Source of the DNA: Rehmannia glutinosa
Lineage: Eukaryota > Streptophyta > Magnoliopsida > Lamiales > Orobanchaceae
Direction of reading: 5' to 3'
NCBI GenBank assembly: GCA_016081115.2
Contig: JABTTQ020000663.1
Span: 62,001-126,000 of the forward strand
DNA length: 64,000 nucleotides
The notes under the pieces are model-generated. The model had not been told where the DNA came from. It did no database searches and worked only from the letters and a program-made list of their open reading frames with translations. Position numbers and translations under genes: made by a program. Positions 32,297 through 44,337 of the stretch are shown in pieces (the stretch's first letter is position 1; each line of letters begins with the position of its first letter).

Positions 32297-34080
32297 TGAT
32301 AAGGGTGTTTTTATGCATGTTTTATGTGTGTATTTGAGTAGAATTTGAGTCATTTTGTTGTTAGTTTCATGAGTTTTTGATTGTACATAGTTCATATTAC
32401 TGTGAGGTGCTTTTATTGGTGTAGATTGATCATTCGGAGCTATTTTTGGTGGATTTCGGACCATGGATTCATGTCAAAACATATCCCGGGGTTTATGGAT
32501 GCAAAAACACTCGAAATCCCAAGCTAAACGCGTCATTTCGGGGCCTTTCGAGACAAACACGGCCAGGGTGTGTTTTCAAACACGACCATGCTTTTAATCA
32601 GCCAAAAAAAGAGAAAAATATGGCCATGGCGTGAAAAGCACGGCCAGGGTGTGCTTTGAAAGCACGGCCGTGCAACAGCAACCCCAAGGGTCAGCGTGAA
32701 AAACACGGCCAGGCCGTGCTTTTGAGCACGGCCGTGTTTTCGGATTGCATTTCGCACGATTTTTGAAGGGTATTTTGGGAAAGCACTTCAACCAAGCCTT
32801 TTGACAACTCTTTTTGCACATTTACACCTCATTATGCTTCACTAATTCCTTACTTTCCCACATGATCACATGAAAATAATGATTCTAACAACCCAACTCA
32901 TAAAGTGGAGCATTAAACTACCAAAAGATGACATTATTAAGGAATACTTTCTCCAAAATAATGTCTATAAAATCCAAGTGTTTGGGTTGGAGGAAAGGGG
33001 GGATCCATTCATTCATTCATTCATTCACATACATAGAAAATCAGATTTTTGTGATGAGAGTCCATATTTTGGAGAGGAGAAACACATATTGTAGTGAGGA
33101 AGAGAGTTAGAAGGCTTGGATCACCATGGAGAGGCGCTAAGGCACAAGGATTGAAGATCGCTCGGAGAAGAAGATGAACTCCACCACTTCATCATCATAC
33201 TTCCACAGGGGAGTCTTATGTTGGTTTTGGAAGTTTTAATTTCAAGTATTCATGTTAATTTCGAAAGAAACTTCTTGTTTAATTGTTGTTTTCATTCTCA
33301 AATCCATCATGAGTTAAATCGCTAGTGTTTGAATGTGATGAACTCTAGAACTTATTTGTGATTATTGGTTTGAATGTTTTAATATATTTTCTTATGTTTT
33401 TATGCGAGTCACTTATGTTATGCTTGTTTATTCGAATTGGTATATGCGCAATATTGATTTGAAGTTTATTTTTCAGGAAATCGAGAGATTCATGGTGAAA
33501 TAGAACCAACATAAGTGAAAGGAGTTGCATGCAATCCTAGATATAGGACGACATAAATCTTCCGGATTAGGGTCAAACCTAATATGGGAATTCACAAATC
33601 GTTAATGCAATCTTGGGGGTTTTAACTAGAAAGAGATTTCAGTTAATCAACTTGAGGTTAGGAGTTTTTCGCCTTGAGAAAGGGTTTAACTTAATTTAGG
33701 AATGCCTACGGTCCATAAAACATGAAAATATGTTAAGGGATGGTTAAAACTTAAGGGTTATGGTTGTATTTATTTTGGTAAAATCACAAAGACATTCTAG
33801 AGGGATTCACATTCAAGCATATTTATATCCAACATCTTCCAATCCGAGTATATCTGATATCTTTCGTGTTCTTAGTTGCCTCTTCCACTTTTATTTGCTT
33901 TCATTTTATTTTTATTTTGTAACAAACTATTTGGCGAATTTGTAGGCTAGATAATAAAAAGACGGTAATTACTAGTAATCATAGTCCTCGTGGGAATGAC
34001 ACTCGATACTCGCTTAGCTTTGTTATAAACGATAGGTGCACTTGCCTAGGCCGTTTTTAGGAGTAGCTTCCGAGCCATCA
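32297..34080 (+). repeat. Solo LTR inserted in gag
   Basis: A 1784-bp solo LTR with ends TGATAAGG...GCCATCA (TGAT/ATCA) and target duplication GCCAT (32292-32296) versus GTCAT (34081-34085), one mismatch. No internal domain or PBS is present. Removing it restores FDEILAM followed directly by AEKYINLEE in the host gag. It contains an array of CACGGCCGTG-type palindromes (32555-32745), a TATA-like word near 32965, and a run of CATT repeats (33006-33027). It is probably from a Gypsy element. Confidence 0.85.
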
Positions 34081-34085
34081 GTCAT

Positions 34086-35017
34086 AGCCAAGATTTCATC
34101 AAATGTCTTAGCTGGTTCGTACACCAAAGATTCAAAGAACTCCCCATCTCTTAACCCTTGGGCTAAGGCATTTGCAAAAATCTCCTGAGTGGCTAAGGGT
34201 ACTTCCAACTTTGCCGCTATGAATCATTAGATGTAGCTCCTCAACCCCTCTCATTCCTTCAGCTTGATACTAAACAATGCCTGGGGCACTTTTTGATACT
34301 TCTTACAACTAATGAACTGGTGCAAAAACACCGGGTTGAACTCATAGAAGTAATGTATTGATCCTTGAGGCAACTGACTAAACCACACCTGTGCAGACTT
34401 GGTGAGCACAGTCGGAAAGACCCGACACATTATCCCATCGAAAAACCTATGCAGAGCAGCCTCATTCTCAAATTGGCACAGATGATCCTATGGGTCAGAC
34501 ATACCATCATATTCAAAGTTCAAGGTTCTATACGTCGCCGATAGATTATTCGCCATGATTTCCTCTAAGAAGGGAGTTTTTTGCATACCCGAATCGGGGC
34601 ACCAAACGACCACTAATAACCCTCCTTCGATCTCTCTCACCTAACGATGGAGATCATCCATTTTTTCTGACAAATCTGGGTCCACTTCATGGACGTATAT
34701 TGCGTCGGGCCATGGATGAATGATCGTCTTCCACCACTGCAGTACCCCTCATACTCCTGTCACCTACCTCAAGTGATCGAGCCATATGTCCGTTTGGTGG
34801 AGTATTACCAAAGAGGTGGTGGTACGAAATATCTCGACCTCTTGTCTAGTACGCTCTACAACCATTGAAATATAAGTAGAGAGTTGATCGAAACATGGGC
34901 CCTAATACTCATTCCCCCACGGCGGAAGACGGAGTAGTCTTCGTTGTTCCAACCCTTTAAAACTATCTGCATGTGCCTCCACCGAAAAGAATGGTGGATG
35001 AGGCACCATGTTATCAT
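34086..35017 (-). pseudogene. Gypsy gag capsid core
   Basis: Between the two solo LTRs the minus strand encodes MANNLSATYRTLNFEYDGMS (34555), LCQFENEAALHRFFDGIMCR, TKSAQVWFSQLPQGSIHYF and FANALAQGLRDGEFFESLVY. These are textbook landmarks of the retrotransposon gag domain of plant Gypsy elements. A few stop codons and frame changes break it. The part 34560-35017 is the more variable N-terminal region, starting MVPHPPFFSVEAHADSF near 35009. Confidence 0.85.
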
Positions 35018-36177
35018 TGTTGGTTAAAATATGTGGAAGGTTTCTGTTTGGAAGAAAATGGCTAGGTTTTTAGGATTAGTCGAGGCCTGATTTAGAATCA
35101 GTCTCTGCAAGACGAAAGCACCCCGTATACAAGTGCTAACGGTTCCGGCGCACGTCCCTAAGACACAACGACTATTTCAGTTTCGAGTTTACAGCACTTG
35201 CAAACCCGAAACACAGCGAACTACAAAGTGTTTTTCTGACTTTCAAGCTACAAAGGAATGTAATGATCAAGATGCTTTGAATGCAGAATGACCGGTTAAT
35301 ATCTGATAATATTCGTGTCTCAATTCATCAGTAGGGACGTTAATAATATAGGCAAGCAAGTGCCCTTACGGAAAATCACGTCCGTAGGCTCGAAAAGACA
35401 CATTTTCACTGAACAGATGCACCTGTTCAGGAGCGCATGACCCGGAGCACGGGCCGTGCGCCTGCCCGCGCGCTGGGGCACAAAGTCTCGGCAGGGAGCA
35501 CGACCCGACGCACGGGTCGTGCTCCAGCCCGTGCGCCACTTCGAACCTTTGCGGCAGGGAGCACGACCCGACCGCACGGGCCGTGCTCCCGCCAGTGCGT
35601 GGTGCCGAAACTTTCCCAGTTGAAATCCTATTTAATTAATTACAAAAATTAATTAAATCAATTTAATTTAATTAATTACAAAAATTAATTATTATTTATT
35701 TTTAAAGGTTTTTGCTCCAAAAAGAATAAGGGCCCAAGCCCAAGCCCAAGCCCGCGACCCGGGCCGGCCGGCGGGCGGGGGCAGCAGCGCGCGCGTGTGC
35801 TTTGAACCAAACCCATAAGCATGTAGGTCCTCATCCCTTTAAAAACTTGGGTGCCCCCAATGACCTAAACTCATATGTCCAACTTGGGATATATTAAGTG
35901 TGCAACTTTGCCTCCTTTTTCCTATGTGGGATGGAGCATCTCTCCTCCCCCACATTTTCCATTTTTCATACCATTTATTTGTATTAAGTGGCTAATTTCT
36001 AGCATTAATTTCTCATTCACCCGGAATCTGTTTTGAGAAATTCCAAATGCTATTCTCATCTACTCTCTTAGTAGAATTTTTACAAATAATTTAATTCCAT
36101 TTATCACAAATGGAAACCACTTAATTATTTGGTCAAAATCGGGTCAACACCCATTTCTCAAGACCAAATTTCCAACA
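35018..36177 (-). repeat. Solo LTR inserted in gag N-terminus
   Basis: An 1160-bp solo LTR, TGTTGG...CCAACA, with a perfect target duplication ATCAT (35013-35017 and 36178-36182). It contains GC-rich palindromic stretches (35430-35612, words such as GCACGGGTCGTGC, and 35750-35805) in an otherwise AT-rich LTR. It is related at its right end to the solo LTR at 45248-59545, from which the minus orientation is inferred. Confidence 0.88.
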
Positions 36178-36182
36178 ATCAT

Positions 36183-36324
36183 TTGTCACCCCTCTAGGAG
36201 CATTTCCCATAGGAGTGCGGTTTAGATCCTCCATCAAGTTCTATCGTAAATCCTCCATCACAGCTTTCCATAACTCACGCCTTAGCCCAATGATTCCCAT
36301 ATACGGTGCCAAATAGTTAACCAT
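36183..36324 (-). pseudogene. Gypsy gag N-terminal start
   Basis: ATG at 36324 opens MVNYLAPYMGIIGLRRELWK and continues to the solo-LTR junction, with one stop codon. Across the solo LTR it connects to the frame at 35009. It is preceded by a leader and LTR, so this is the likely gag start. Confidence 0.55.
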
Positions 36325-36329
36325 GAATC

Positions 36330-36950
36330 TTCACTACCAATCTCAGCCACCAACTATAACTTAAACCAACACACACGGTTAGAAAGAGGGCAGTAGGTTT
36401 TCTCCGGCGTGCCTCCTCCGACGCTCAAGTTAGCTTCTCAGAGAAAGAGAGCAAAGATAGCATATAGGTAAAATATGTAGAGAATGTAATCTATACTTGT
36501 TAAAGAGACACTTATAAGGTAATTAGAACTAGGTTTCCGTGATTCTCATAAACGGTTATGGGGAATCTAGGATTTGTTACACGGGTTTATGTTAGAGATT
36601 TGTTATCAAATATTATCTATTATAATATCTCAAGTCGATTTCTTTGGTCTAAACCGAACTCTCCATCTTTAGCAAGATCGAGCTCAACTAAAAATCCCGG
36701 ACCATTTAACGACGTCTTTGAGAGCTTACTTTGGGTGGTTTACATCAAGGCTATAAGCTCGATTTCAATATCAAAGATCAGTTCGACTCATATTTTGCGA
36801 ATCACTATTAAAGTATAATATTAGTCCTAAAAATCACTATGCTGGGTAAGAACTAAAAAGTCTCAAGTTAATAAATAAGCTATACACATCTCACACGGTG
36901 TTTCACCATTATGACTTATCAATCAATTTTAATAAGTTTTTTAAAAGACG
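36330..36950 (-). repeat. Leader and partial LTR of the Gypsy remnant
   Basis: On the minus strand the segment contains TTGAGCGTCGGAGG followed by GCCGGAGAAAACC, words typical of the U5 end of Tat-type LTRs, about 90 bp before the gag ATG. The left half is leader. The upstream LTR boundary is not clear, and no matching 3' LTR remains. Confidence 0.45.
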
Positions 36951-37520
36951 TTAGTAATTTTTTTTTTAAAGGAACATGTAAAGAATATAATTGGGAGCTC
37001 TCCTAAAAAAGAGGCATGTCTAAATAGAGTTAAGGATTTATACTTAATATGGTTAAAAATGGAAATTGGGGTTGTAGGACATTGGATGGGCCTTCTCCAG
37101 TCTTCCTATCTTCCAATGGGCTAACCGGGCGATCCGTTCTAAAACCGAGTGAAATGGAATTGGACTGATACTTGAGGATTGGTTTGTCTTATATTTTTGT
37201 TTTGGTTTTAAAGTATAGTTGGGCCTTCTCCAGTCTGCTTATCCCTCTCGAGTGACCACAAAATTTTTTAGGCCACTATTGGACAGGAAAAATATGTGAT
37301 TGTCTATGTTTTTTTTGTTTTTTATCATAGTGTCTATTAATTTCTTTTTCGAAAAATATACTATTTATTGAGTTTTTCTTTTTCTTTCACTAATAACGTT
37401 TACGTACTATTTCAGAAAAGCAATCAATAAATAATCATTGTTATACATTTTTCCATAAATTTGATCAACTGTTCACTCACATATTACACTTACTACATAT
37501 TTTTAACCATTAGTCATATC
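36951..37520. other. Unassigned non-coding
   Basis: No gene is supported. The phrase GGGCCTTCTCCAGTCT occurs twice (37088 and 37219), suggesting an old small duplication. Confidence 0.5.
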
Positions 37521-39346
37521 TAGAGCTGGCAATGGGCGGGCCGGCCCATCTCAAGTCCATCGGGCCAGTGCATAAAACGGGTCGGGTCGGGTCGGGTCAA
37601 GTTCGCATTGGGCCTCTATTTCTTTGGCCCAGCCCAGCCCTATCACGGGCCATCGGGCCAAATAAGCCCAAATTAAAATATTTTTAAAAATTGAAAAAAA
37701 AATACTAAATGGTAGCATAAATGGATAAAACCTAAAAATGCATACTGCATTGTAGACCATATTAGGTATTCTGACCAAAACATGCAGAATATAAATTAAT
37801 AATTATTATGCTTTGAATTGGTAAAAGCATTCAACAATTTTCTCCTTTACTTTAAATATTAAAGTGCCAAGTTTCCTCCAATAATCTAAATCTGCCAACG
37901 AATATAAATATACAACTTTTAAATATCCAAACTAATATAAATATAAAAGTACAGGTTTCCTCATTTACTTTAATAACTGATATATGTTCACTGTCAACTG
38001 CAAAGTTTTTTTGTGACTTACACAGAAATGCTTTGTTTATACTCTGTACCAAAGAAGATACCATTAGACATTAGTCCCTAAATGCTGACTTAATTTACAA
38101 ATGAAAGCAAATAAAATTAGAAGGGTTTTGTTTAGAGATGTTAAACGGGCTGGCCCTAGCCCTATAGGGCTAAACGGGCTTCGGGCTAAACGGGCCACTA
38201 CTATGCGGGCTAGCATTTTGCGAACCTAACCCTAACCCTAGCGGGCTTCGGGCTAAACGGGCCACTAACGGGCTACAAGCCAAAAAAAATAATTTTTTAT
38301 TTAAATCTAATTTTTATACTAAAGCATGTATAACAATATAACAATCAAACTAAATATGCAAAACTAAATTACACAATTTTTTTATGTTTCATTACAAGGA
38401 TAAACGTTTTAAAATTCAAATATAATCAAACATCATCATTATCGTCAAAGGCTTTGAACTTTAAGAACATACTTACTGCAATAAGAGTTAAAACAAAAAT
38501 ATGTGCAAAAACTCATTTCTAAAATGAAAATAGAAACAACAAACTACAATGTAGAATGATAAACATTATATAATGAATATTTTCATCTTTATAATTATTT
38601 GCATAAAGTTTCAATTATTTGACACATAAGTCACGAAAATTTTAAATTTTTTAGATTATAGTATTGTATTTATTAGAGAGATATAAATTATATAATATTT
38701 TAAATCATCATAATTGATTACATTTTAAGTCACTATAAAAATATTTTCCATAGGAAAATCACTTCAGTTGGCGCAACTTATGTCAAATATAAACCTACGT
38801 TCGTTGTTATGTCCATAAATATTGTGTAGCATAGTGGATTGTCCACTCTTTTCCCACAAAGAGGTCATGGTATCAAATTTGCAGTGGCCCTATTTTTCTT
38901 TTTTTCTATTTCAGTAATAATTATATATTATATAAAAATTCAAAAAAAAAAAAAAAAAAAAAAGAAAAGGGCTGACGGGCCAGCCCGGTGGCCCGGGCTG
39001 GCCCGTTTTAGCCTGGAGGCTGGACGTCCGGGCCAAAAAGGCCCGGATTTAAACGGGCCAGCATTTAGAGGCCCTAATCCTGTTTTTTTTGCGGTTTAAA
39101 CGTGCAATGGAGGGACCCAGTTTGGGCAACTGCTGGTGTCTGTAAGGTATTTTATGAATTTCGTTTGTTTTTAAATATCGGGCCTGACCAGCCCAAAAAA
39201 TCGGGCTTTTTTGGCCCAAGCCCACTCAGCCCGATGGGCCTATCGGGTCGGGCCAAATAGGCCCGAATCTTTTCTGGCCTCAAAAAACATGGCCCAGTCC
39301 AATCCAAAAGCCAGCCCACCGTACCGGGCTAATTTTGCCAGCTCTA
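37521..39346. mobile_element. hAT-like element rich in GGGCC
   Basis: Ends TAGAGCTGGCAA and TTTTGCCAGCTCTA form inverted repeats. The flanks give an 8-bp duplication GTCATATC / ATCATATC (7 of 8). Both ends are dense in CGGGCC/GGCCCG words. The interior is AT-rich with no transposase. A second pair of ends lies inside (38133-39075). The right part has been swept into a tandem triplication. Confidence 0.7.
38133..39075. mobile_element. Inner hAT-like element
   Basis: TAGAGATGTTAAACGGGCTG at the left faces CGGGCCAGCATTTAGAGGCC...CTA at the right, another pair of imperfect inverted ends of the same GGGC-rich style. The flanking 8-mers match only partly. It probably inserted in the outer element. 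It also holds a poly(A) run of about 22 at 38942. Confidence 0.5.
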
Positions 39347-41959
39347 ATCATATCAAATTCTGTTGATATGTCACATCCACTTTCATCGTTACATTTCATT
39401 TCATACTCAATCAATTTTACTCAATCAAACTGAAAATCTCGATTTTCACCGAACCCTTTTCCGACTATTTAATTCGGTATTCCGTTAATTGAACTTTAAA
39501 AAATAAAATAAAAATTATAAAAATCATGATTATTTTTTAGTTGATGTTTTTCATAATTTTAGTAAATAAATAAAATACATAATAATATAAGTAAATTTTT
39601 ACTGAACCTCTTGTCTTTCCACGTATCCTCTTCTGCAATTTAAAATTGATGTAAAACCATTTGACTTTCATATATTCATGGCTACTATTTTCTACCAATC
39701 ACAAACTAATACGTGACTTGGGAAACAAAGTTTCAATTATTTGACACATAAGTCACGAAAATTTTAAATTTTTTAGATTATAGTATTGTATTTATTAGAG
39801 AGATATAAATTATATAATATTTTAAATCATCATAATTGATTACATTTTAAGTCACTATAAAAATATTTTCCATAGGAAAATCACTTCAGTTGGCGCAACT
39901 TATGTCAAATATAAACCTACGTTCGTTGTTATGTCCATAAATATTGTGAAGCATAGTGGATTGTCCACTCTTTTTCCCACAAAGAGAGGTCACAGTATCA
40001 AATTTGCGTTAGCTATTTTTCTTTTTTTCTATTTCATTAATAATTATATATTATATAAAAATTCAAAAAAAAAAAAAAAAAAAAAAAAAAAGAAAAGGGC
40101 TGACGGGCCAGCCCGGTGTGCCCGGCGGGCTGGCCCGCTTAGCCCGCGCTGGACGGTCCGGGCCAAAAAGGCCCGGATTTAAACGGGCCAGCATTTAGAG
40201 GCCCTAATCTCTTTTTTTGCGGTTTAAACGTGCGATGGAGGGACCGGTTTGGGCAAATTGGTGTCTGTAAGGTATTTTATGAATTTCGTTTGTTTTTAAA
40301 TATCGGGCCTGACCAGCCCAAAAAATCGGGCTTTTTTGGCCCAAGCCCACTCAGCCCGATGGGCCTATCGGGTCGGGCCAAATAGGCCCGAATCTTTTCT
40401 CGCCTCAAAAAACATGGCCCGATCAATCCAAAAGCCACCCCACCGCAGGGCTAATTTTGCACTCTAATCATATCAAAGTGTTGATATGTCACATCCACTT
40501 TCATCGTTACATTTCATTTCATACTCAATCAATTTTACTCAATCAAACTGAAAATCTCGATTTTCACCGAACCCTTTTCCGACTATTTAATTCGGTATTC
40601 CGTTAATTGAACTTTAAAAAATAAAATAAAAATTATAAAAATCATGATTATTTTTTAGTTGATGTTTTTCATAATTTTAGTAAATAAATAAAATACATAA
40701 TAATATAAGTAAATTTTTACTGAACCTCTTGTCTTTCCACGTATCCTCTTCTGCAATTTAAAATTGATGTAAAACCATTTGACTTTCATATATTCATGGC
40801 TACTATTTTCTACCAATCACAAACTAATACGTGACTTGGGAAACAAAGTTTCAATTATTTGACACATAAGTCACGAAAATTTTAAATTTTTTAGATTATA
40901 GTATTGTATTTATTAGAGAGATATAAATTATATAATATTTTAAATCATCATAATTGATTACATTTTAAGTCACTATAAAAATATTTTCCATAGGAAAATC
41001 ACTTCAGTTGGCGCAACTTATGTCAAATATAAACCTACGTTCGTTGTTATGTCCATAAATATTGTGTAGCATAGTGGATTGTCCACTCTTTTCCCACAAA
41101 GAGGTCATGGTATCAAATTTGCAGTGGCCCTATTTTTCTTTTTTTCTATTTCATTAATAATTATATATTATATAAAAATTCAAAAAAAAAAAAAAAAAGA
41201 AAGGGCTGACGGGCCAGCCCGGTGGCCGGTGGCTGGCCCGTTTAGCCCGCTGGCTGGACCGTCCGGGCCAAAAAGGCCGGATTTAAACGGGCTTGACATT
41301 TAGAGGCCCTAATCTGCTTTTTTTTTGCGGTTTAAACGCAATGGAGGGACCCGGTTTGGGCAACCTTTGGTGTCTGTAAGGTATTTTATGAATTTCGTTT
41401 GTTTTTAAATATCGGGTTTGACACCCCAAAAATCGGGCTTTTTGGCCCAAGCCCACTCGGCCCGATGGCCTATCTGGTCGGGCCAAATAGGCCCGAATCT
41501 TTTTCGCCTCAAAAAACATGGCCCACCCAATCAAAAGCAGACACCCCACCGCAGGGCTAATTTTGCAAATTCTAATCATATCAAATTCGCTGATATGTCA
41601 CATCCACTTTCATCAAGCATTCATTTCATTTCATACTCAATCAATTTTACTCAATCAAACTGAAAATCTCGATTTTCACGAACCCTTTTCCGACTATTTA
41701 ATTCGGTATTCCGTTAATTGAACTTTAAAAAATAAAATAAAAATTATAAAAATCATGATTATTTTTTAGTTGATGTTTTTCATAATTTTAGTAAATAAAT
41801 AAAATACATAATAATATAAGTAAATTTTTACTGAACCTCTTGTCTTTCCACGTATCCTCTTCTGCAATTTAAAATTGATGTAAAACCATTTGACTTTCAT
41901 ATATTCATGGCTACTATTTTCTACCAATCACAAACTAATACGTGACTTGGGAAACAAAG
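38609..41959. repeat. Tandem triplication, period about 1.12 kb
   Basis: Three head-to-tail copies start at 38609, 39731 and 40849, each beginning TTTCAATTATTTGACACATA, with the last ending at 41959 (GGAAACAAAG). Periods are 1122, 1118 and 1111 bp. Each unit spans a long AT-rich block, a poly(A) run of differing length, GGGCC-rich hAT ends and the right flank of the outer hAT element. AT-rich blocks are identical over hundreds of bases. Differences crowd into the GGGCC-rich patches and the poly(A) runs. Frames such as 38839-39099 recur in each copy and are not genes. Confidence 0.92.
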
Positions 41960-43020
41960 TGGTCTTAGAGGATGATTCGTCTGCCACTTGTAAAACAAAT
42001 TATTACACGCATATAAATGACAAAAGCTTTGATAGTTCCCATGTAGTTTACTGTGTCCTTAACCTCTTCCATTCAATCTTGACAGAGACAAAGAGAGAAA
42101 AAGATTGATGGAATTATGTAATACTATGAAACTAAAGTGCTGTGCAGAAAAGACAGCCACCAAAGATCGAAAGAAGATTGTTTCAATTAAAAGGGCCCAA
42201 ACAAATCATCATGCTTTTAGCCAATAAAAGCTTTAAGCAAAGTCATAATGATGCCTTTATCTCTACTTCCTTTTGTCATATACCGATTTAGTAACCCTTT
42301 TTATGCACTAGCCAAGTTCTTGATTTTATTTAGTGGAATAGGCCTTTTACGTTTTTTTTAAATAAAAACTACTCATGTTTTTTCAACAATAATTTTTTTG
42401 TCATTTTGACTGAATAAATATCAGTCATTCATTATTGTATTATTTAGTGAGTTACTAGACCATTTTATAAAAAACTTTGTTTGATAAATTATTGCTATAT
42501 TTTTTATTATTATTATTGACAAATAGCAAAAAAAATCCAGCCCACTTTCATTATTGGTGAGCTATTATTGATCTTTGCGCAAGAACACGCAGATCACTTC
42601 AAGTCAAGATGATTCATCGATCCAAGGTCTCGCTCACGGACCTAAGAAAATCTCTACATGAAAACAATCGCAACACTCGGACAAGATTAGATGGGCCCTA
42701 GTCCGGTGAGGCTCATTCGTATTTCAGTTAGTATGTGTGTAAGAATAATTTGAACAAAGAACAATAATTAAGAGCAGAGCGATTTGGTTGAAAATACTTA
42801 CAAATTATTAAGGAATGATATTTTATATTTGGGTTGATGAACCTCATTGGCACAAAGGCGATAAAGTAGGCCGTTTTGGCTGCATCAAGCTCGCTTGGGC
42901 CTATCTATGACCCAATAATAATTAATAATATTGGACTATTAAATAAATAGTTTTGAATTAAATAAATTCGTAAATAATAAATTAGGGAAAAAACGAATTT
43001 GTCCCCAATAATTATTAAAA

Positions 43021-43021
<1 letters not shown>
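41960..43021. other. Unassigned non-coding
   Basis: No gene is supported. The part 42540-42900 has the look of an old LTR or leader (GC-richer, phrase AAAATACTTACAAATTATTA) and shares that phrase with the region at 44610. Confidence 0.45.

Positions 43022-43061
<40 letters not shown>
43022..43061. repeat. (GA)n microsatellite
   Basis: About 20 GA dinucleotides, followed by a GT-rich stretch at 43100-43145. Confidence 0.95.
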
Positions 43062-43065
<4 letters not shown>

Positions 43066-43501
43066 CCTGATGGATGCTATACAGTATACAATAGCTCCTG
43101 TGTGTGTGTTTGTGTGTTCTGAGTATGTCTTGTATGTGTGTGTAAACTGTGGGAAATCCCTGCAATTTCGGCAGTGTAACCATAGAAAAGTGGAACTAGA
43201 AATAGAATGGGGATTTCATGATCCCATTGGCCACCAGTCATTCACTAAATCTCAGCTAAATAGAGCACAATCTTTTGCATGTTTGTGGGCTCTGAGAAAT
43301 TTTGCTTTCTCTTATAGTGAGAATATGGCAAGAAAATCTTGTTTCACTGAGATATCCTTTTCTTTGAAATCTATGGGATTTGTACTCTTCTCAATATGTC
43401 AAAAGATTTTTGAATTGGCTTTCCGGGAAGAACGTGAACTACTACTTATTAGTCATCATTATGTAGTTGCACTCTGTATCTGTTCTGAAGAATTAAACTA
43501 A
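43062..43501 (+). other. Open frame of doubtful status
   Basis: A frame of about 143 codons from ATG 43070 (MDAIQYTIAPVCVFVCSEYV) ends at 43501. Its first third is translated from a GT-rich simple repeat. The rest shows no family I know. The GA tract just upstream would fit a plant 5' leader, so a transcript is conceivable. I would not call a protein without expression evidence. Confidence 0.2.
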
Positions 43502-44337
43502 AAAAGAATTAATTCATGAAGAGAAAAATTAATTAAGGAATATTTTTCAGCATGTTTTCCTTATTATGGCAGGGAGAAAACTGGATTTCTTACAACTAGC
43601 AACTGAAACAAAATGCTGGTCATTGATCAAGTGAGCAAGTTAGAGCAGCCGTCACAAATAATGCAGTTTTTCCGAGAACTAAAAATACTTAATCCCCTTA
43701 AATTAAATTTATATATTTTAACAAGAAGAAAAAAATATATTTGTAAGAGAACTCTTTTTGTCAAGTAATAATTTAATATTGACAAGCCCAGTTGTCTAAT
43801 TTTCACATTTTGCTTTCGATTTCTATACCAAGGGCTCGTTAGAATGAAATAAGTGGTGGTTTACTCATATTTCTTGGTAAGTTCATCTTAAAAATTGGGA
43901 AGAAAACACCTAATTAATTAAGGATAAACATGTGGAATTAAATGAAAACAACCAAACGCGATAGTGTGATGTACGACACACATAATGTAATCAAAATCAA
44001 CTTAACTGGCTTATTATTACTTAGCAATTAAATGAAAACAATCACACGCGCGCGATAATGTGTGTCTGAATTAAGAATCCATTGTAGAGTTTGTTGGGAA
44101 AAATGTTGAAAAGTTTATGGAAATATGCTACGCGCTAGGATGGTATCCAAATGGAATTGGAAGTTGATGGTGTTTAAATTCGCACATCACTCCTGGTCAA
44201 AAATCTTGATACAAAGTACAACTATTTTTCCAGAACTCGTAACTCTTGAGATAGTAACTTGCCTAAGACAATTTAGCAAATGTTAGTCGGGCTTGGAGTT
44301 GTTTCATGGCAGATGGAATTTTCTATTCTATGATGAT
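43502..44337. other. Unassigned non-coding
   Basis: No gene is supported. Two related phrases (AATTAAATGAAAACAA at 43935 and 44028) suggest a small old duplication. An LTR-like start TGTTGGGAAAAATG at 44094 pairs loosely with TTTATCCCCAACA ending near 44815, but the flanks do not give a clean target duplication. Confidence 0.4.

Larger units (their letters stand above)
30490..36950 (-). mobile_element. Gypsy (Tat-like) remnant split by two solo LTRs
   Basis: Read leftwards, the element shows an LTR/leader (36330-36950), gag, protease and the first part of RT, ending abruptly at about 30490 without RNase H or integrase. Two solo LTRs (35018-36177 and 32297-34080) interrupt gag. Removing them with their duplications rejoins sensible protein sequence. 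The RT and protease style (GRNxEVYVDDMLVKS, VPSSYNTMLGRPSL) is that of non-chromoviral Tat/Retand-type Gypsy elements. Confidence 0.8.

Noticed and set aside
38223..38242. Telomere-like CCTAACCCTAACCCTA
   Set aside because: Only two and a half units, within a GGGCTA-rich hAT-like end, and the unit is not the usual plant TTTAGGG. Chance within that composition.
38839..39099. Recurring frames (38839, 39931, 41079) with hydrophobic then poly-Lys sequence
   Set aside because: The same non-coding unit repeated by tandem triplication. The Lys run is translated poly(A) and its length varies between copies.
43062..43501. Protein gene downstream of a GA tract
   Set aside because: Start region derives from GT-rich simple repeat and no family signature is visible. 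Left as a doubtful frame only.
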